From contig JAUNSK010000014.1 of NCBI GenBank assembly GCA_030539275.1, forward strand, positions 39,934 through 103,933: 64,000 bases of DNA, in the 5' to 3' direction. The stretch is from Oscillospiraceae bacterium. GTDB lineage: Bacteria > Bacillota > Clostridia > Oscillospirales > Ruminococcaceae. The notes beneath the pieces were generated by a model. That model saw only the letters and a list, made by a program, of their open reading frames with translations, was not told where the DNA came from and did no database searches. A program made the position numbers and the translations under genes. This document shows positions 1 through 7,953 of this stretch, in pieces. The stretch's first letter is position 1. Each line of letters opens with the position of its first letter.

Positions 1-48
1 ACATTAAATTAAATAGATCAGATAAATTACAGTTTATGGAGGTTTAAC

Positions 49-666
49 ATGAAAGTCGTAGTCTTTCACGGAAGTCCGCGAAAAGGAAATACATATATAG
101 CAACCAGGCTTTTTATGGATGGACTGTCGCAGTGCGGAGAAGTTAGTTATTCGGAGTTTTTCCTGCCTGAAGCTATTCCGGAATTTTGTATGGGCTGCCA
201 GTTATGTCTTAGTAATTCTCATGAAAAATGTCCTCACTCCAGCTACATTGAGCCGATATTTCAGGAGATAATGGATGCTGATGCACTTGTTTTTACAACA
301 CCACATTATGGTGCCTGCAGTATGACCGGGGGCATGAAAAATTTACTGGATCATCTTGATTTTTTAACATTAACAGTGGCACCACGAAAAGAAATATTCA
401 ATAAAAAAGCCTTTGTACTTTCAACAGGTACTGGGTCAACTGCTGCAATCAAACCGATTAAGAAATATCTAAAGAACTGGGGAATTAACCGGGTATCTTC
501 AATTGGGATAAGGATGTTTATAGATAAATGGAATAGCATGCCAATCAGGAAACGGAGAAAACAAGAAAAAAGGCTCTGCCATGCAGCGCGGAAATTCTTT
601 TTTATGAAGAAAAAGATACCTTACATTTCTTCAATATTTATGTATCATATTAACAGGTTTATCTAA
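49..666 (+). CDS. Flavodoxin-family FMN-dependent NAD(P)H oxidoreductase-like protein
   Basis: A 205-residue cytoplasmic protein of the NADPH-dependent FMN reductase/flavodoxin-fold superfamily. The N-terminus has a beta strand followed by the phosphate-binding loop GSPRKGNT (residues 9-16) that holds the FMN phosphate. A Cys pair (CMGCQLC) near residue 50, a TPHYG-type loop and the GGMKNLLDHLDF helix are typical of the iron-sulfur flavoprotein-like branch. The last ~40 residues are Lys/Arg-rich and unlike the core. ATG 49 follows a GGAGG box at the right distance. The substrate is unknown. It stands alone, with no gene within 350 bp downstream on this strand. Confidence 0.8.
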   Translation: MKVVVFHGSPRKGNTYIATRLFMDGLSQCGEVSYSEFFLPEAIPEFCMGCQLCLSNSHEKCPHSSYIEPIFQEIMDADALVFTTPHYGACSMTGGMKNLLDHLDFLTLTVAPRKEIFNKKAFVLSTGTGSTAAIKPIKKYLKNWGINRVSSIGIRMFIDKWNSMPIRKRRKQEKRLCHAARKFFFMKKKIPYISSIFMYHINRFI

Positions 667-934
667 AAAAAATATGTCGGCAAGGGAAACTATCCCTACG
701 AATATTGGAAACAAAACGGATATTTTGATAAGTGCCCTTTATGATACAATATATTATGATAATAATTCATTCGTACGACAACTTCCTATTTGTCGGGGAG
801 TTGTCCGGACAAGCAAATTAAAATTTGCAGAAAAGATTATATTTATTTATACCGGGAAAGTAAACAATGGAATTTACAAATAAAAACACATTTTTTTTGA
901 TACGATCTTTAATATTGAATTTCAATTAACAGAA
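667..934. other. Intergenic stretch without a credible gene
   Basis: AT-rich DNA between the flavodoxin-like gene and the palindrome/terminator pair. A 69-codon frame from 674 has no ribosome binding site and no recognisable sequence, so I do not call it. Confidence 0.5.
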
Positions 935-958
935 ACGTTCGTCCCCGGGGACGAACGT
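935..958. repeat. 24-bp perfect GC-rich palindrome
   Basis: Positions 935-946 are the exact reverse complement of 947-958, centred on CCCCGGGG, in otherwise AT-rich DNA. No T-run follows directly, so it is not an ordinary terminator. It resembles the short dispersed palindromes with a GTCCCC/GGGGAC core found between Firmicute genes, but only one copy is seen in this window. Confidence 0.6.
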
Positions 959-963
959 ACAAA

Positions 964-999
964 AAAAGCAGTCGTCACTTAGACGGCTGCTTTTGGGTT
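964..999. terminator. Intrinsic terminator, bidirectional
   Basis: A 13-bp stem (964-976 with 982-994, one G-U pair) has a 5-nt loop, A-run on the left and T-run on the right. It would end transcription of the leftward dockerin remnant as well as rightward transcription. Confidence 0.75.
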
Positions 1000-1037
1000 T
1001 TATTTTGTTTATCTTATAACCTTATTCATTGATCGGA

Positions 1038-1661
1038 TTATTGTGCGGCAACAAGGCTCTGTAAATAAAACGGAACACCGTTATTAGCAGTACCGTTGTT
1101 TATCTTTGTAATCAATGCCGTATCAGCACTGTCACATACTCCGTCGAAATTAACGTCGCCCTTCTTTACGGTGAATGAACTGCTGGAATTGCCTATAGTA
1201 ATGCTGGTGCTTGTATTGCTGACAATTGATTTGTCAAACCATCTGCTCATAGATACATCTGAGCCAAAGGAGTATCCCGCCATTACAAGCTGCATATATG
1301 AAAGTTTTGCAGTTCCCTTGAAATATTTTGAAAGGAGTGTTTTGTCGGTAGCATTAACCACACCGTCAAGATTTATATCTCCGGCAGGATATGAAGATTT
1401 TAGAGCAAATGTTTTAAATAAATTCTTTTCAATGCTGTTACGCCATCCTATCTTGTATGCAGTTATAGTGCCTACTTTTGCGTTTGTAGTTTGTGTAGTC
1501 AACATTATGTCAGGAAAACTTCTGTAGAATGTATATGCAAAGACTTTTGATGCTGCTGACATACCGGTATTATCTACATTAGATACTGTAAGTGCATTGT
1601 TGGATTTGGAAACGCCATAAAAATCATGTGCACCATAAAGGTGATTAATCTCGTGTGCATA
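1038..1661 (-). pseudogene. C-terminal remnant of a metzincin-type metalloprotease with dockerin repeats
   Basis: The frame open from 1661 down to the stop at 1038 begins directly after a stop codon (1662-1664) with no signal peptide. Its first residues contain HEINHLYGAHD, which matches the HExxHxxGxxH/D zinc-binding signature of metzincin metallopeptidases (third ligand Asp, as in snapalysin-like enzymes). Two dockerin-type calcium-binding loops follow (GDINLDGVVN and GDVNFDGVCD), spaced farther apart than in a canonical dockerin. The N-terminal pro-region, signal peptide and first catalytic half are missing. I read this as the tail of a once-secreted cellulosomal protease. A shorter ATG-initiated frame starts at 1562, but it would lack the zinc motif. 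The terminator at 964-999 is still in place. Confidence 0.65.
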
Positions 1662-1694
1662 TTAGGAATATTATGCAAATTTATTATTTAATTG

Positions 1695-1723
1695 TTGACA
1701 GTATTTTGCATAAGTGATATAAT
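1695..1723 (+). promoter_or_regulatory. Consensus sigma-A promoter
   Basis: TTGACA, 17-bp spacer, TATAAT: a perfect consensus. The next gene on this strand is the alkylsulfatase, about 195 bp downstream. The leader between them shows no obvious riboswitch. Confidence 0.7.
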
Positions 1724-1919
1724 AATTTATACAATTGGAATAAAATGTATTGATGATTATTATCCACAAGCATCTGCGTCTTCAATAACGCTTTTTCTTA
1801 TTACATAAATTCAACGGCACAAGATAGAAAATACGGAGTGGATGATTGGATGATACAATTGTAGCATGTTTCAGGAGAAGTAAATAACACTATTTTTTTA
1901 AAGTAAAGGAGATAATAGA

Positions 1920-3890
1920 ATGAATCGTTTTTTTCCCAATGACCTTGGCCTGACAAAGGAATCAAAGCCGGCAACCAGATACACCGTTAAAGCAAATGAA
2001 GAAATATACACCCTGCTGGATTTTAAGAATAAGCAGGAAGCCGAGTTTGCCGTGCGCGGACAGAAAGATAAGCCAAAGAAGCTGGAGCTTACCGATGCGA
2101 AAGGCAATGTAATCTGGAGCCAGGCAGCCTATTGTTTTTTAAAAGAATATGAAAAAGCTCCGGATACAGCAAATCCGAGCCTTTGGGAGAACACAAAAAA
2201 CAATCACGCCTACGGGCTGTTTGAGGTGTGCGATCGTATTTATCAGGTGCGCGGCTATGATATGGCCAACCTGACGGTAATCAAAGGAGATACAGGATGG
2301 ATTGTCTTTGATCCTCTGATGAGCGTAGAATGCAGTCACGCAGCCATGCAGCTTATCGGGAAAAACCTCGGGAGTTATCCAGTCAAGGCAGTTATCATTT
2401 CACATCCGCATGTGGATCACTTTGGCGGAATTCTTGGCGTGATGAGAGAAAAACAGCGTGCAGATGACAGCCTGTCACTCACTGAGCAGATCGCCAGTGG
2501 TAAAATCCCGATTATTGTTCCTGAGAGCTTTGAGAAACACGCCATCGAAGAAAACGTTTATGCAGGAAAAGCCATGTCACGACGTGCCAATTATCAATAC
2601 GGCGTACTTCTGGAACCAGGTGTGAAAGGGAAGCTTGCTCAGGGTATTGGTATGGGACAGTCTACCGGTACAGTATCCTACCTTTCACCTACATACGAAA
2701 TCAGAGAGACCGGAGAGGTCATTACGGTTGACGGAGTGGAAATGGAGTTTCAGATGACACCCGGAACAGAAGCTCCGGCAGAAATGAACACATGGTTTCC
2801 TCAGTTTAAGGCATTGTGGGTAGCAGAAAACTGTACTGCAACGCTGCACAACCTCTATACGCTGCGTGGCGCACAGGTACGTGATGGTGCGGCTTGGGCA
2901 AGTTATCTGACTGAAACAATTATCCGCTACGGCAGCAAGGCTGAGGTCACTTTCCAGTCACACAACTGGCCTCATTGGGGCAATGCGGAGATCAACGACT
3001 ATCTTGTCAATACCGCTGCGGTATACAAGTATATCAATGATCAGACGTTGACTTATATCAATCAGGGATATACTTCTGATGAAATCTCCAATATGATAAA
3101 GCTGCCCAGTGAATTGGAAAAGATATGGTACACCCGCCAATACTATGGCACTGTGGCACATGACTCGAAAGCAGTTTATCAGAAGTACATGGGATGGTAT
3201 GATGCCAATCCTGTCAACCTTAACCCTCTTATGCCAACTGACAGCGCAAAGAAGTGGGTTGAATATATGGGGGATGTAGATAAGGCATTACTCAAGGCTA
3301 AAGCAGATTACGAAGACGGTCAGTATCAGTGGGTGGCAGAGGTGACCAATACCATTGTTTTTGCTTATCCCGAAAATGAGGCTGCACGGTTGCTGTGTGC
3401 CGACGCATTGGAGCAGCTTGGTTATCAGGCAGAATCAGGGCCATGGCGCAACGCTTATCTTACCGCAGCGCTGGAGCTTCGTTTCGGCAACTGTGCTGCA
3501 GATGCAAAGGTAGCAAAAAGCAACGGTGACATTATCAGGAAAATGACCGCTCATATGTTGTTTGACTACATGGGAATTCTGTTAAACAAACAGGCTCTTG
3601 AAGACTGTGACTTTGTTATGAACGTGATACTGCCCGATGTTGATGAACAGTATATGCTGCGAATTAAAAACGGTGTAGTTCTGGTGTATGATGATACCTT
3701 GTCAGATGAGGCAGATGTCTCTATTACATGTCCGAAAAATGCTCTGTTCTATATAGTAACAAACGATCAGGACAATATGGCAAAGGCCATACATATAGAG
3801 GGCGATACAAAGCTGGTTACATTACTTGCGGAAAATATGAATCAGGTTCCGGTCATGGGAACTGTTCCATTCAACATTATTGAACCGTAA
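1920..3890 (+). CDS. Alkyl sulfatase (SdsA1/BDS1-type, metallo-beta-lactamase superfamily)
   Basis: A 656-residue type III sulfatase. It is expected to hydrolyse linear alkyl sulfates such as dodecyl sulfate with two zinc ions and release the alcohol. The metal site HPHVDH at residues 162-167 is the superfamily HxHxDH motif. Downstream are the family hallmarks AENCTATLHNLYTLRGA, a conserved SHNWPHWG segment, the helical dimerisation domain (residues ~390-520), and a C-terminal SCP2-like hydrophobic-binding domain (~525-656). Length and architecture match the family. No signal peptide is seen, so the enzyme is probably cytoplasmic, unlike the secreted Pseudomonas SdsA1. AAAGGAGA precedes ATG 1920. 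The gene is flanked by a consensus promoter and a terminator, so it is probably monocistronic. Its codon use looks more GC-rich than its neighbours, which could mean transfer. Confidence 0.92.
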   Translation: MNRFFPNDLGLTKESKPATRYTVKANEEIYTLLDFKNKQEAEFAVRGQKDKPKKLELTDAKGNVIWSQAAYCFLKEYEKAPDTANPSLWENTKNNHAYGLFEVCDRIYQVRGYDMANLTVIKGDTGWIVFDPLMSVECSHAAMQLIGKNLGSYPVKAVIISHPHVDHFGGILGVMREKQRADDSLSLTEQIASGKIPIIVPESFEKHAIEENVYAGKAMSRRANYQYGVLLEPGVKGKLAQGIGMGQSTGTVSYLSPTYEIRETGEVITVDGVEMEFQMTPGTEAPAEMNTWFPQFKALWVAENCTATLHNLYTLRGAQVRDGAAWASYLTETIIRYGSKAEVTFQSHNWPHWGNAEINDYLVNTAAVYKYINDQTLTYINQGYTSDEISNMIKLPSELEKIWYTRQYYGTVAHDSKAVYQKYMGWYDANPVNLNPLMPTDSAKKWVEYMGDVDKALLKAKADYEDGQYQWVAEVTNTIVFAYPENEAARLLCADALEQLGYQAESGPWRNAYLTAALELRFGNCAADAKVAKSNGDIIRKMTAHMLFDYMGILLNKQALEDCDFVMNVILPDVDEQYMLRIKNGVVLVYDDTLSDEADVSITCPKNALFYIVTNDQDNMAKAIHIEGDTKLVTLLAENMNQVPVMGTVPFNIIEP

Positions 3891-3944
3891 TTTTATCTGC
3901 GGTTTTGCATTACATATACAGAAATTCAGGGCACTTATTAATTT

Positions 3945-3984
3945 AAAAAATTCTGCGGTCAGACTTGGCAGCAGGATTTTTTTC
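3945..3984 (+). terminator. Intrinsic terminator of the alkylsulfatase gene
   Basis: A 12-bp stem (3945-3956 with 3971-3982, one G-U pair) and a run of seven Ts. It lies 55 bp after the alkylsulfatase stop codon. Confidence 0.7.
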
Positions 3985-4091
3985 TTCCTATTATATGGCT
4001 TTCGATGACTTGTATACACAAAGATAAAATGATGATTATAAAGGGTTGTCAAAGTTTGCAGATCAGAGTAATTTTAATGCATTTTTGCCTA

Positions 4092-4120
4092 TTTACCAAT
4101 TCACAATTATATGTTATACT
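4092..4120 (+). promoter_or_regulatory. Probable sigma-A promoter
   Basis: TTTACC, 17-bp spacer, TATACT. It lies just ahead of the broken reading frame at 4169 and may also drive the genes at 4383 and 4947. Confidence 0.5.
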
Positions 4121-4168
4121 ATTATCATCAGTGGTATTATTTACAATAATTTATTGGAGGTAAAAAGC

Positions 4169-4300
4169 ATGGAGAACTATGAGTGAATAGACAGTGTGAA
4201 AATACAAAACATACCATGGAACAGACTTTTTTATGCATATGGTGCAACAGTGAATTTCCCGTCAATAAATCATTACTGCGTTTTAAATATGAAAAGGTAA
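4169..4300 (+). pseudogene. N-terminal remnant of a hypothetical protein, interrupted by a stop
   Basis: TGGAGG and ATG 4169 make a good start, but codon 6 is TGA (4184-4186). The same frame then reads on for 37 codons to TAA 4298 and contains IPWNRLFYAYGATVNFP. That segment resembles the opening of a small protein common in Ruminococcus and relatives (IPW-R---AYG---FP), whose function I do not know. The rest of the gene is absent. The next 70 bp also encode in-frame protein-like sequence (AAIKSVEEDSITIVIG), which suggests a second decayed fragment. A selenocysteine reading is unlikely because the frame ends soon afterwards. Confidence 0.4.
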
Positions 4301-4382
4301 TTAAGTACCGGGGTAACTGCAGCAATAAAAAGTGTTGAAGAAGATAGTATTACGATTGTAATCGGACAGGAAGGTGATTATC

Positions 4383-4922
4383 ATGATTTATTTTATTGCA
4401 TATCTGATATATGTTTTTGGTTTCATATTTCTATGGGCATTCGTTCACTTAATACGGAGAATGTATCATCTCATACACGCTGACAGGGTAGTTAAAGTCA
4501 TTGCCTGGGACAGAAAGCAGGAGTCAGTTAAACGGGTTTTATTCCTTGTGGCAATTATTATAGCATTCGTACGTTTTTTAAATAAGTACTTAATAAATCT
4601 TGAAAAGGGGAATATTGATTATTCTGATATATATTTTTTTCTGTGTATTTTAACTGGAATATTCTTTGTTTATTTCCTTCTAGTTGCGTTGAATTCAAGA
4701 TTTATTTACATAACTGACAGAATGATAATATTTGAAGATTGTGTAAAAAAAGCAGAGGGATACCAATATCGGATAACAGACGATATACTCGAATTATATG
4801 CATTAAAGCCCCCTAAAACGCTAAAAAAATATATTATTGAAGAAGATAAGTTCTTATTAGAAGATATATTGATTGAAAACTATAAGATGATTGAGAACCA
4901 GGTTGCTGTTAAAAGGTTTTAA
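4383..4922 (+). CDS. Hypothetical membrane protein
   Basis: A 179-residue protein of no family I recognise. Hydrophobic segments near residues 2-22, 48-66 and 80-105 suggest three membrane spans, followed by a charged C-terminal half rich in Lys, Glu and Asp, probably cytoplasmic. ATG 4383 is preferred over the in-frame GTG at 4374 because AGGAAGGTG lies at the right distance and would overlap the GTG. It is followed 24 bp later by the DUF1963 gene, so the two may be cotranscribed. Confidence 0.6.
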   Translation: MIYFIAYLIYVFGFIFLWAFVHLIRRMYHLIHADRVVKVIAWDRKQESVKRVLFLVAIIIAFVRFLNKYLINLEKGNIDYSDIYFFLCILTGIFFVYFLLVALNSRFIYITDRMIIFEDCVKKAEGYQYRITDDILELYALKPPKTLKKYIIEEDKFLLEDILIENYKMIENQVAVKRF

Positions 4923-4946
4923 AGGTCATGGAGGAATGCTATATCA

Positions 4947-5699
4947 TTGCGTAATAAAGCAGAACTTCGCGGCAAGGTAATACCAGTAGGAGCAAGCAAA
5001 GTCGGAGGCTTTCCTGATTTGCCTCCGGAAATAGAATATCCTGAAATGTCAGGATTTACGAGGACAAGGCTTAAAGGTCAGAGAAAAGATGAGGTAGAGT
5101 TGGTTCCTGAATCGTCAATGCAGCTTATGGCGCAGATAAATCTGTATGAACTTGCACAGACGGGTGCAGATTTAGAAAATTTTCTGCCGAAAAGAGGTAT
5201 GCTGTATTTCTTCTGCAACGGTTGTTATGGCTGCGATGTTTTTGACGTTAATAGCTATCCCGGTCCAAATGATAAAATATATGTGGATACTCCCGAAAAA
5301 GCACAAATTGCCAAGGTGATATACTGGGATGGTGATATAACAACATTGTGCAGGAAAGAACCCAAACTTTCTTATTTAGATGGAATTATGAAGTGCCTGA
5401 AAAAAGAATATGCCCTTGATTTTTGCAGTGATGACAATTACGATGAAGAGATGCTTGAAAATCTTGATGAGATACTGGATATACTTGAAATTGAAGAAAA
5501 TGATCTCTGCTATACGCATGATAAGCTTTTCGGAGTGCCGTGGACAGTTAATCCCCGTGATATGGGCGGCGATGATGTGAATTTGCTGCAAATGAGAGAC
5601 GGCGAAGGCTCGGTCGTTTCTGACTTCTGGGCGATAAACAAAAAAGATCTGGCAGACTGGGATTTTTCAGCGGCAAGATTCTGGGAGGACGTAGATTGA
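4947..5699 (+). CDS. YwqG-like DUF1963 protein
   Basis: A 250-residue protein of the DUF1963/YwqG family, whose biochemical role is unknown. Family features seen are KVGGFPDLPPEIEYP near the N-terminus, the segment MQLMAQINLYEL, and GMLYFFCNGCYG, followed by an acidic linker and the C-terminal LLQM/DF-WAINKKDL region. The start appears to be TTG 4947 behind GGAGG at a somewhat long spacing. YwqG homologues usually carry ~25 further N-terminal residues, so this copy may be slightly truncated, or the start may have moved with decay of upstream sequence. It is probably in an operon with the membrane protein before it. Confidence 0.7.
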   Translation: MRNKAELRGKVIPVGASKVGGFPDLPPEIEYPEMSGFTRTRLKGQRKDEVELVPESSMQLMAQINLYELAQTGADLENFLPKRGMLYFFCNGCYGCDVFDVNSYPGPNDKIYVDTPEKAQIAKVIYWDGDITTLCRKEPKLSYLDGIMKCLKKEYALDFCSDDNYDEEMLENLDEILDILEIEENDLCYTHDKLFGVPWTVNPRDMGGDDVNLLQMRDGEGSVVSDFWAINKKDLADWDFSAARFWEDVD

Positions 5700-5811
5700 T
5701 TAGTTTGACGACCGAAAAATGTTACTGACTATAATGATATAGATCACAACAGTAAAAATACAGTCAAAAAAAGAATAATTTCTATGTTAAATAGAAAAGT
5801 ACGGAGATATT

Positions 5812-7344
5812 ATGGATAAATCATATATAAAGTTTAAACGCCTTGGCATCAGTCTTTCGCCAATCGGAATAGAGCAATCCGAGGAATGTGTACCATATTT
5901 CTGCACACCGAAAGGAGCATCCATAATCGGTTGGGCCGGAACAGACGGCATCCACTATTGCAGAATCCGCGGCTTTGGAAATATGATCTTTGCTGTCAAC
6001 CCCATGAACGCTACAAATGACTATGTACATCCCATTGCAGAGGACTTTGAAACCTTGCTGCGTTTGATCCTTGCCTGTGGAGATGCAGCGGGAGTGGAAC
6101 AGGCGTGGCTGTTGGACAAGGAGCAGTTTGATGCTTATTTAAAGCAAAACGTGCCGACATCCATACAGAACTCTGTTATCACTGAGATCAGCAGCAGATT
6201 TGAACTGTCTGAATTGCCTGAAGCATGGCAGTATCTTCACGACTTGCAGCAGAATTTTGATCATAGCAAAATTAAATATACCGAGGATTATTACGATCCT
6301 GAAATGAATCCTAATGCGGTAAGCACACCTTACGAATGGAAGGTTTACTATGACGGCAGTTTCTGGGGACACCAGGGCAGGGCACGTGCCGGAACTGAAA
6401 TTCCTGTTGACCGACACTTTGACTGGTCAGGACATCACTGGATTATCCCCTCGGTCTACTCATGCAGCAAAGGAATTGTCGTTGATTTCTGTATGCGTGT
6501 TGATGCAGAAGAAATCAGAGCTTTCATGAAAAAATGGAATCTGAGCCGGGAGAACGATTCATGTGAAAACTATACGCATGACCAACAGATAAAAATAGAA
6601 CTTGACAATCCCCTGAATCTGAATATTCAACCCAAGTTGGAACTGAACGGGCGAAAGATGCAGAATTTCAGTGGATGTTCAGTGAGTTATAATCCATGCC
6701 TGCCGAATGAAATGATAAATGAATCAGAAGCAAAACTGGCAGTGGATCATTATGGCCTGGACGCCACTTATGGATGGGTCATATCCAGAAATGCTTTCCC
6801 GTGGTCAACCAGAGGCCGCCCGGAAATCAACTCGCTTTTTCTCACCATGAAGCAGCAGCCGGAATTGATTCCGGGATCACATTTCAAGGTCCACGCTCCA
6901 GGAGATTCATTTGTTTTCAGTCATCCTGTAAGCATGCAGGAATACATTTTAACTGTGCAGGATCTGGAACAACAGGCTTTGCCAGAGAATAGTTTTGACA
7001 CAGACCACTGGATTTATCCAACACATTTTACTTTCATGAGCTACACATTGTCACCTGAAACTACAGAGAAAATTATTATCAGTGATTGCAACGAGGGTGA
7101 TAAGCCGATCGAAAACGTACAGACAGAAGATCCTATAACTCCGGCTGCAAGCAGCAATGTAAGCTGTATCGGGATCATTGGCGGTGCAGACGGGCCAACT
7201 GCAATTGCATTCGGAGGAAATAAACAGGGGAATCTCCGTACTGCATGTTCAGCACTGCATTTTGAACCGGTACAGTCAGACATTGAGTGGCAGATCTCTT
7301 TTCATGAGAAACGCTTTGATAATTTTACGATTTCGCTGATATAG
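5812..7344 (+). CDS. Large hypothetical protein with a GIIGGADGPTAI tail motif
   Basis: A 510-residue soluble protein that I cannot assign to a family. It has no signal peptide or membrane span. The first ~120 residues and the Trp/His-rich middle (WKVYYDGSFWGHQG, HHWIIPSVYSC, GIVVDFCM) look like a compact conserved domain. Near the C-terminus (residues ~453-465) is IGIIGGADGPTAIAF. That signature is otherwise typical of the beta subunit of sodium-pumping decarboxylases (OadB/GcdB), yet none of that protein's membrane helices are present. A TATGG-type start at 5812 has a weak GGAG box. The gene is followed by its own terminator at 7365. Confidence 0.6.
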   Translation: MDKSYIKFKRLGISLSPIGIEQSEECVPYFCTPKGASIIGWAGTDGIHYCRIRGFGNMIFAVNPMNATNDYVHPIAEDFETLLRLILACGDAAGVEQAWLLDKEQFDAYLKQNVPTSIQNSVITEISSRFELSELPEAWQYLHDLQQNFDHSKIKYTEDYYDPEMNPNAVSTPYEWKVYYDGSFWGHQGRARAGTEIPVDRHFDWSGHHWIIPSVYSCSKGIVVDFCMRVDAEEIRAFMKKWNLSRENDSCENYTHDQQIKIELDNPLNLNIQPKLELNGRKMQNFSGCSVSYNPCLPNEMINESEAKLAVDHYGLDATYGWVISRNAFPWSTRGRPEINSLFLTMKQQPELIPGSHFKVHAPGDSFVFSHPVSMQEYILTVQDLEQQALPENSFDTDHWIYPTHFTFMSYTLSPETTEKIIISDCNEGDKPIENVQTEDPITPAASSNVSCIGIIGGADGPTAIAFGGNKQGNLRTACSALHFEPVQSDIEWQISFHEKRFDNFTISLI

Positions 7345-7364
7345 AAAATAAATAAAACTGTAAT

Positions 7365-7389
7365 GCCGGTCGGTTGACCGGCTTTTTTT
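7365..7389 (+). terminator. Intrinsic terminator
   Basis: A perfect 7-bp GC-rich stem (GCCGGTC with GACCGGC), a 4-nt loop and seven Ts, 20 bp after the preceding stop codon. Confidence 0.85.
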
Positions 7390-7456
7390 CTTATATGAGA
7401 CGAAGAATTCAAAGACACATGCCTTAGAAAAACAAGATAAATTCTCAAAAATGCCC

Positions 7457-7485
7457 TTGACAAATGTATCCTTAATCGTTATAAT
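7457..7485 (+). promoter_or_regulatory. Consensus promoter of the ytrA-like operon
   Basis: TTGACA, 17-bp spacer, TATAAT. The -10 box lies inside the left arm of a perfect inverted repeat (7474-7518), so a protein bound there would block polymerase. The GntR-family start codon is 87 bp downstream. Confidence 0.85.
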
Positions 7486-7518
7486 TGTATACATAGGAGT
7501 TATACAATTATAACGATT
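7474..7518. promoter_or_regulatory. Putative GntR operator: 17-bp perfect inverted repeat
   Basis: Positions 7474-7490 and 7502-7518 are exact reverse complements with an 11-bp gap. The left arm covers the -10 box. YtrA-type GntR proteins repress their own operon from such long inverted repeats, so this is the likely autoregulatory site. It could also fold as an RNA hairpin, but no T-run follows. Confidence 0.7.
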
Positions 7519-7572
7519 GCTATATTCCGGAATGTACAATCGTTTTTGTACTCGTAAGGAGTGTACACTTAA

Positions 7573-7953
7573 ATGAATATTAATATAAGCAATGCATCTG
7601 GTGAGCCGATATATCTGCAGATCGTAAACCAGATAAAAACTCTGATCCTTGAGGGCAAGCTCAAAGAGGGGGAAATGCTTCCTTCCATGCGCAATCTTGC
7701 ACTTGAACTCAGGATCAGCTTTATGACAACAAAACGAGCATATGATGAGCTGGAACGTGACGGATTTATTGAATCATATACCGGAAAGGGCAGCTTCGTC
7801 AAGGCTCAGAATCTGGAGCTTTATCGGGAGGAGCAGATAAAAGCCATTGAGGCCTTGCTGATGGAGGCAGGTGAGAAGGCAAGAAAATGCGGTATAACAA
7901 ACGAGGAACTCCATGAATTACTTGATCTTGTTAATGGAGGAGATCAGACATGA
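7573..7953 (+). CDS. GntR-family (YtrA subfamily) transcriptional regulator
   Basis: A 126-residue repressor. Residues ~8-75 form the GntR winged helix (PIYLQIVNQIKTLILEG, LPSMRNLALEL, TTKRAYDELERDGFIES, GKGSFV). A short C-terminal helical tail follows instead of a large ligand domain, which is the YtrA architecture. YtrA proteins usually control the ABC exporter encoded next to them, often in response to cell-wall-active antibiotics. AAGGAG precedes ATG 7573. The stop overlaps the ATPase start (ATGA), so regulator and transporter are translationally coupled. The inverted repeat over the promoter is its probable operator. Confidence 0.92.
   Translation: MNINISNASGEPIYLQIVNQIKTLILEGKLKEGEMLPSMRNLALELRISFMTTKRAYDELERDGFIESYTGKGSFVKAQNLELYREEQIKAIEALLMEAGEKARKCGITNEELHELLDLVNGGDQT

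Noticed and set aside
674-883. 69-codon open frame after the flavodoxin-like gene
   Set aside because: No ribosome binding site, no recognisable protein pattern, and AT-rich composition typical of chance frames.
4184-4186. TGA read as selenocysteine in the remnant at 4169
   Set aside because: The frame ends 37 codons later, no selenoprotein-like hairpin is evident, and the remaining gene is absent; simple decay explains it.
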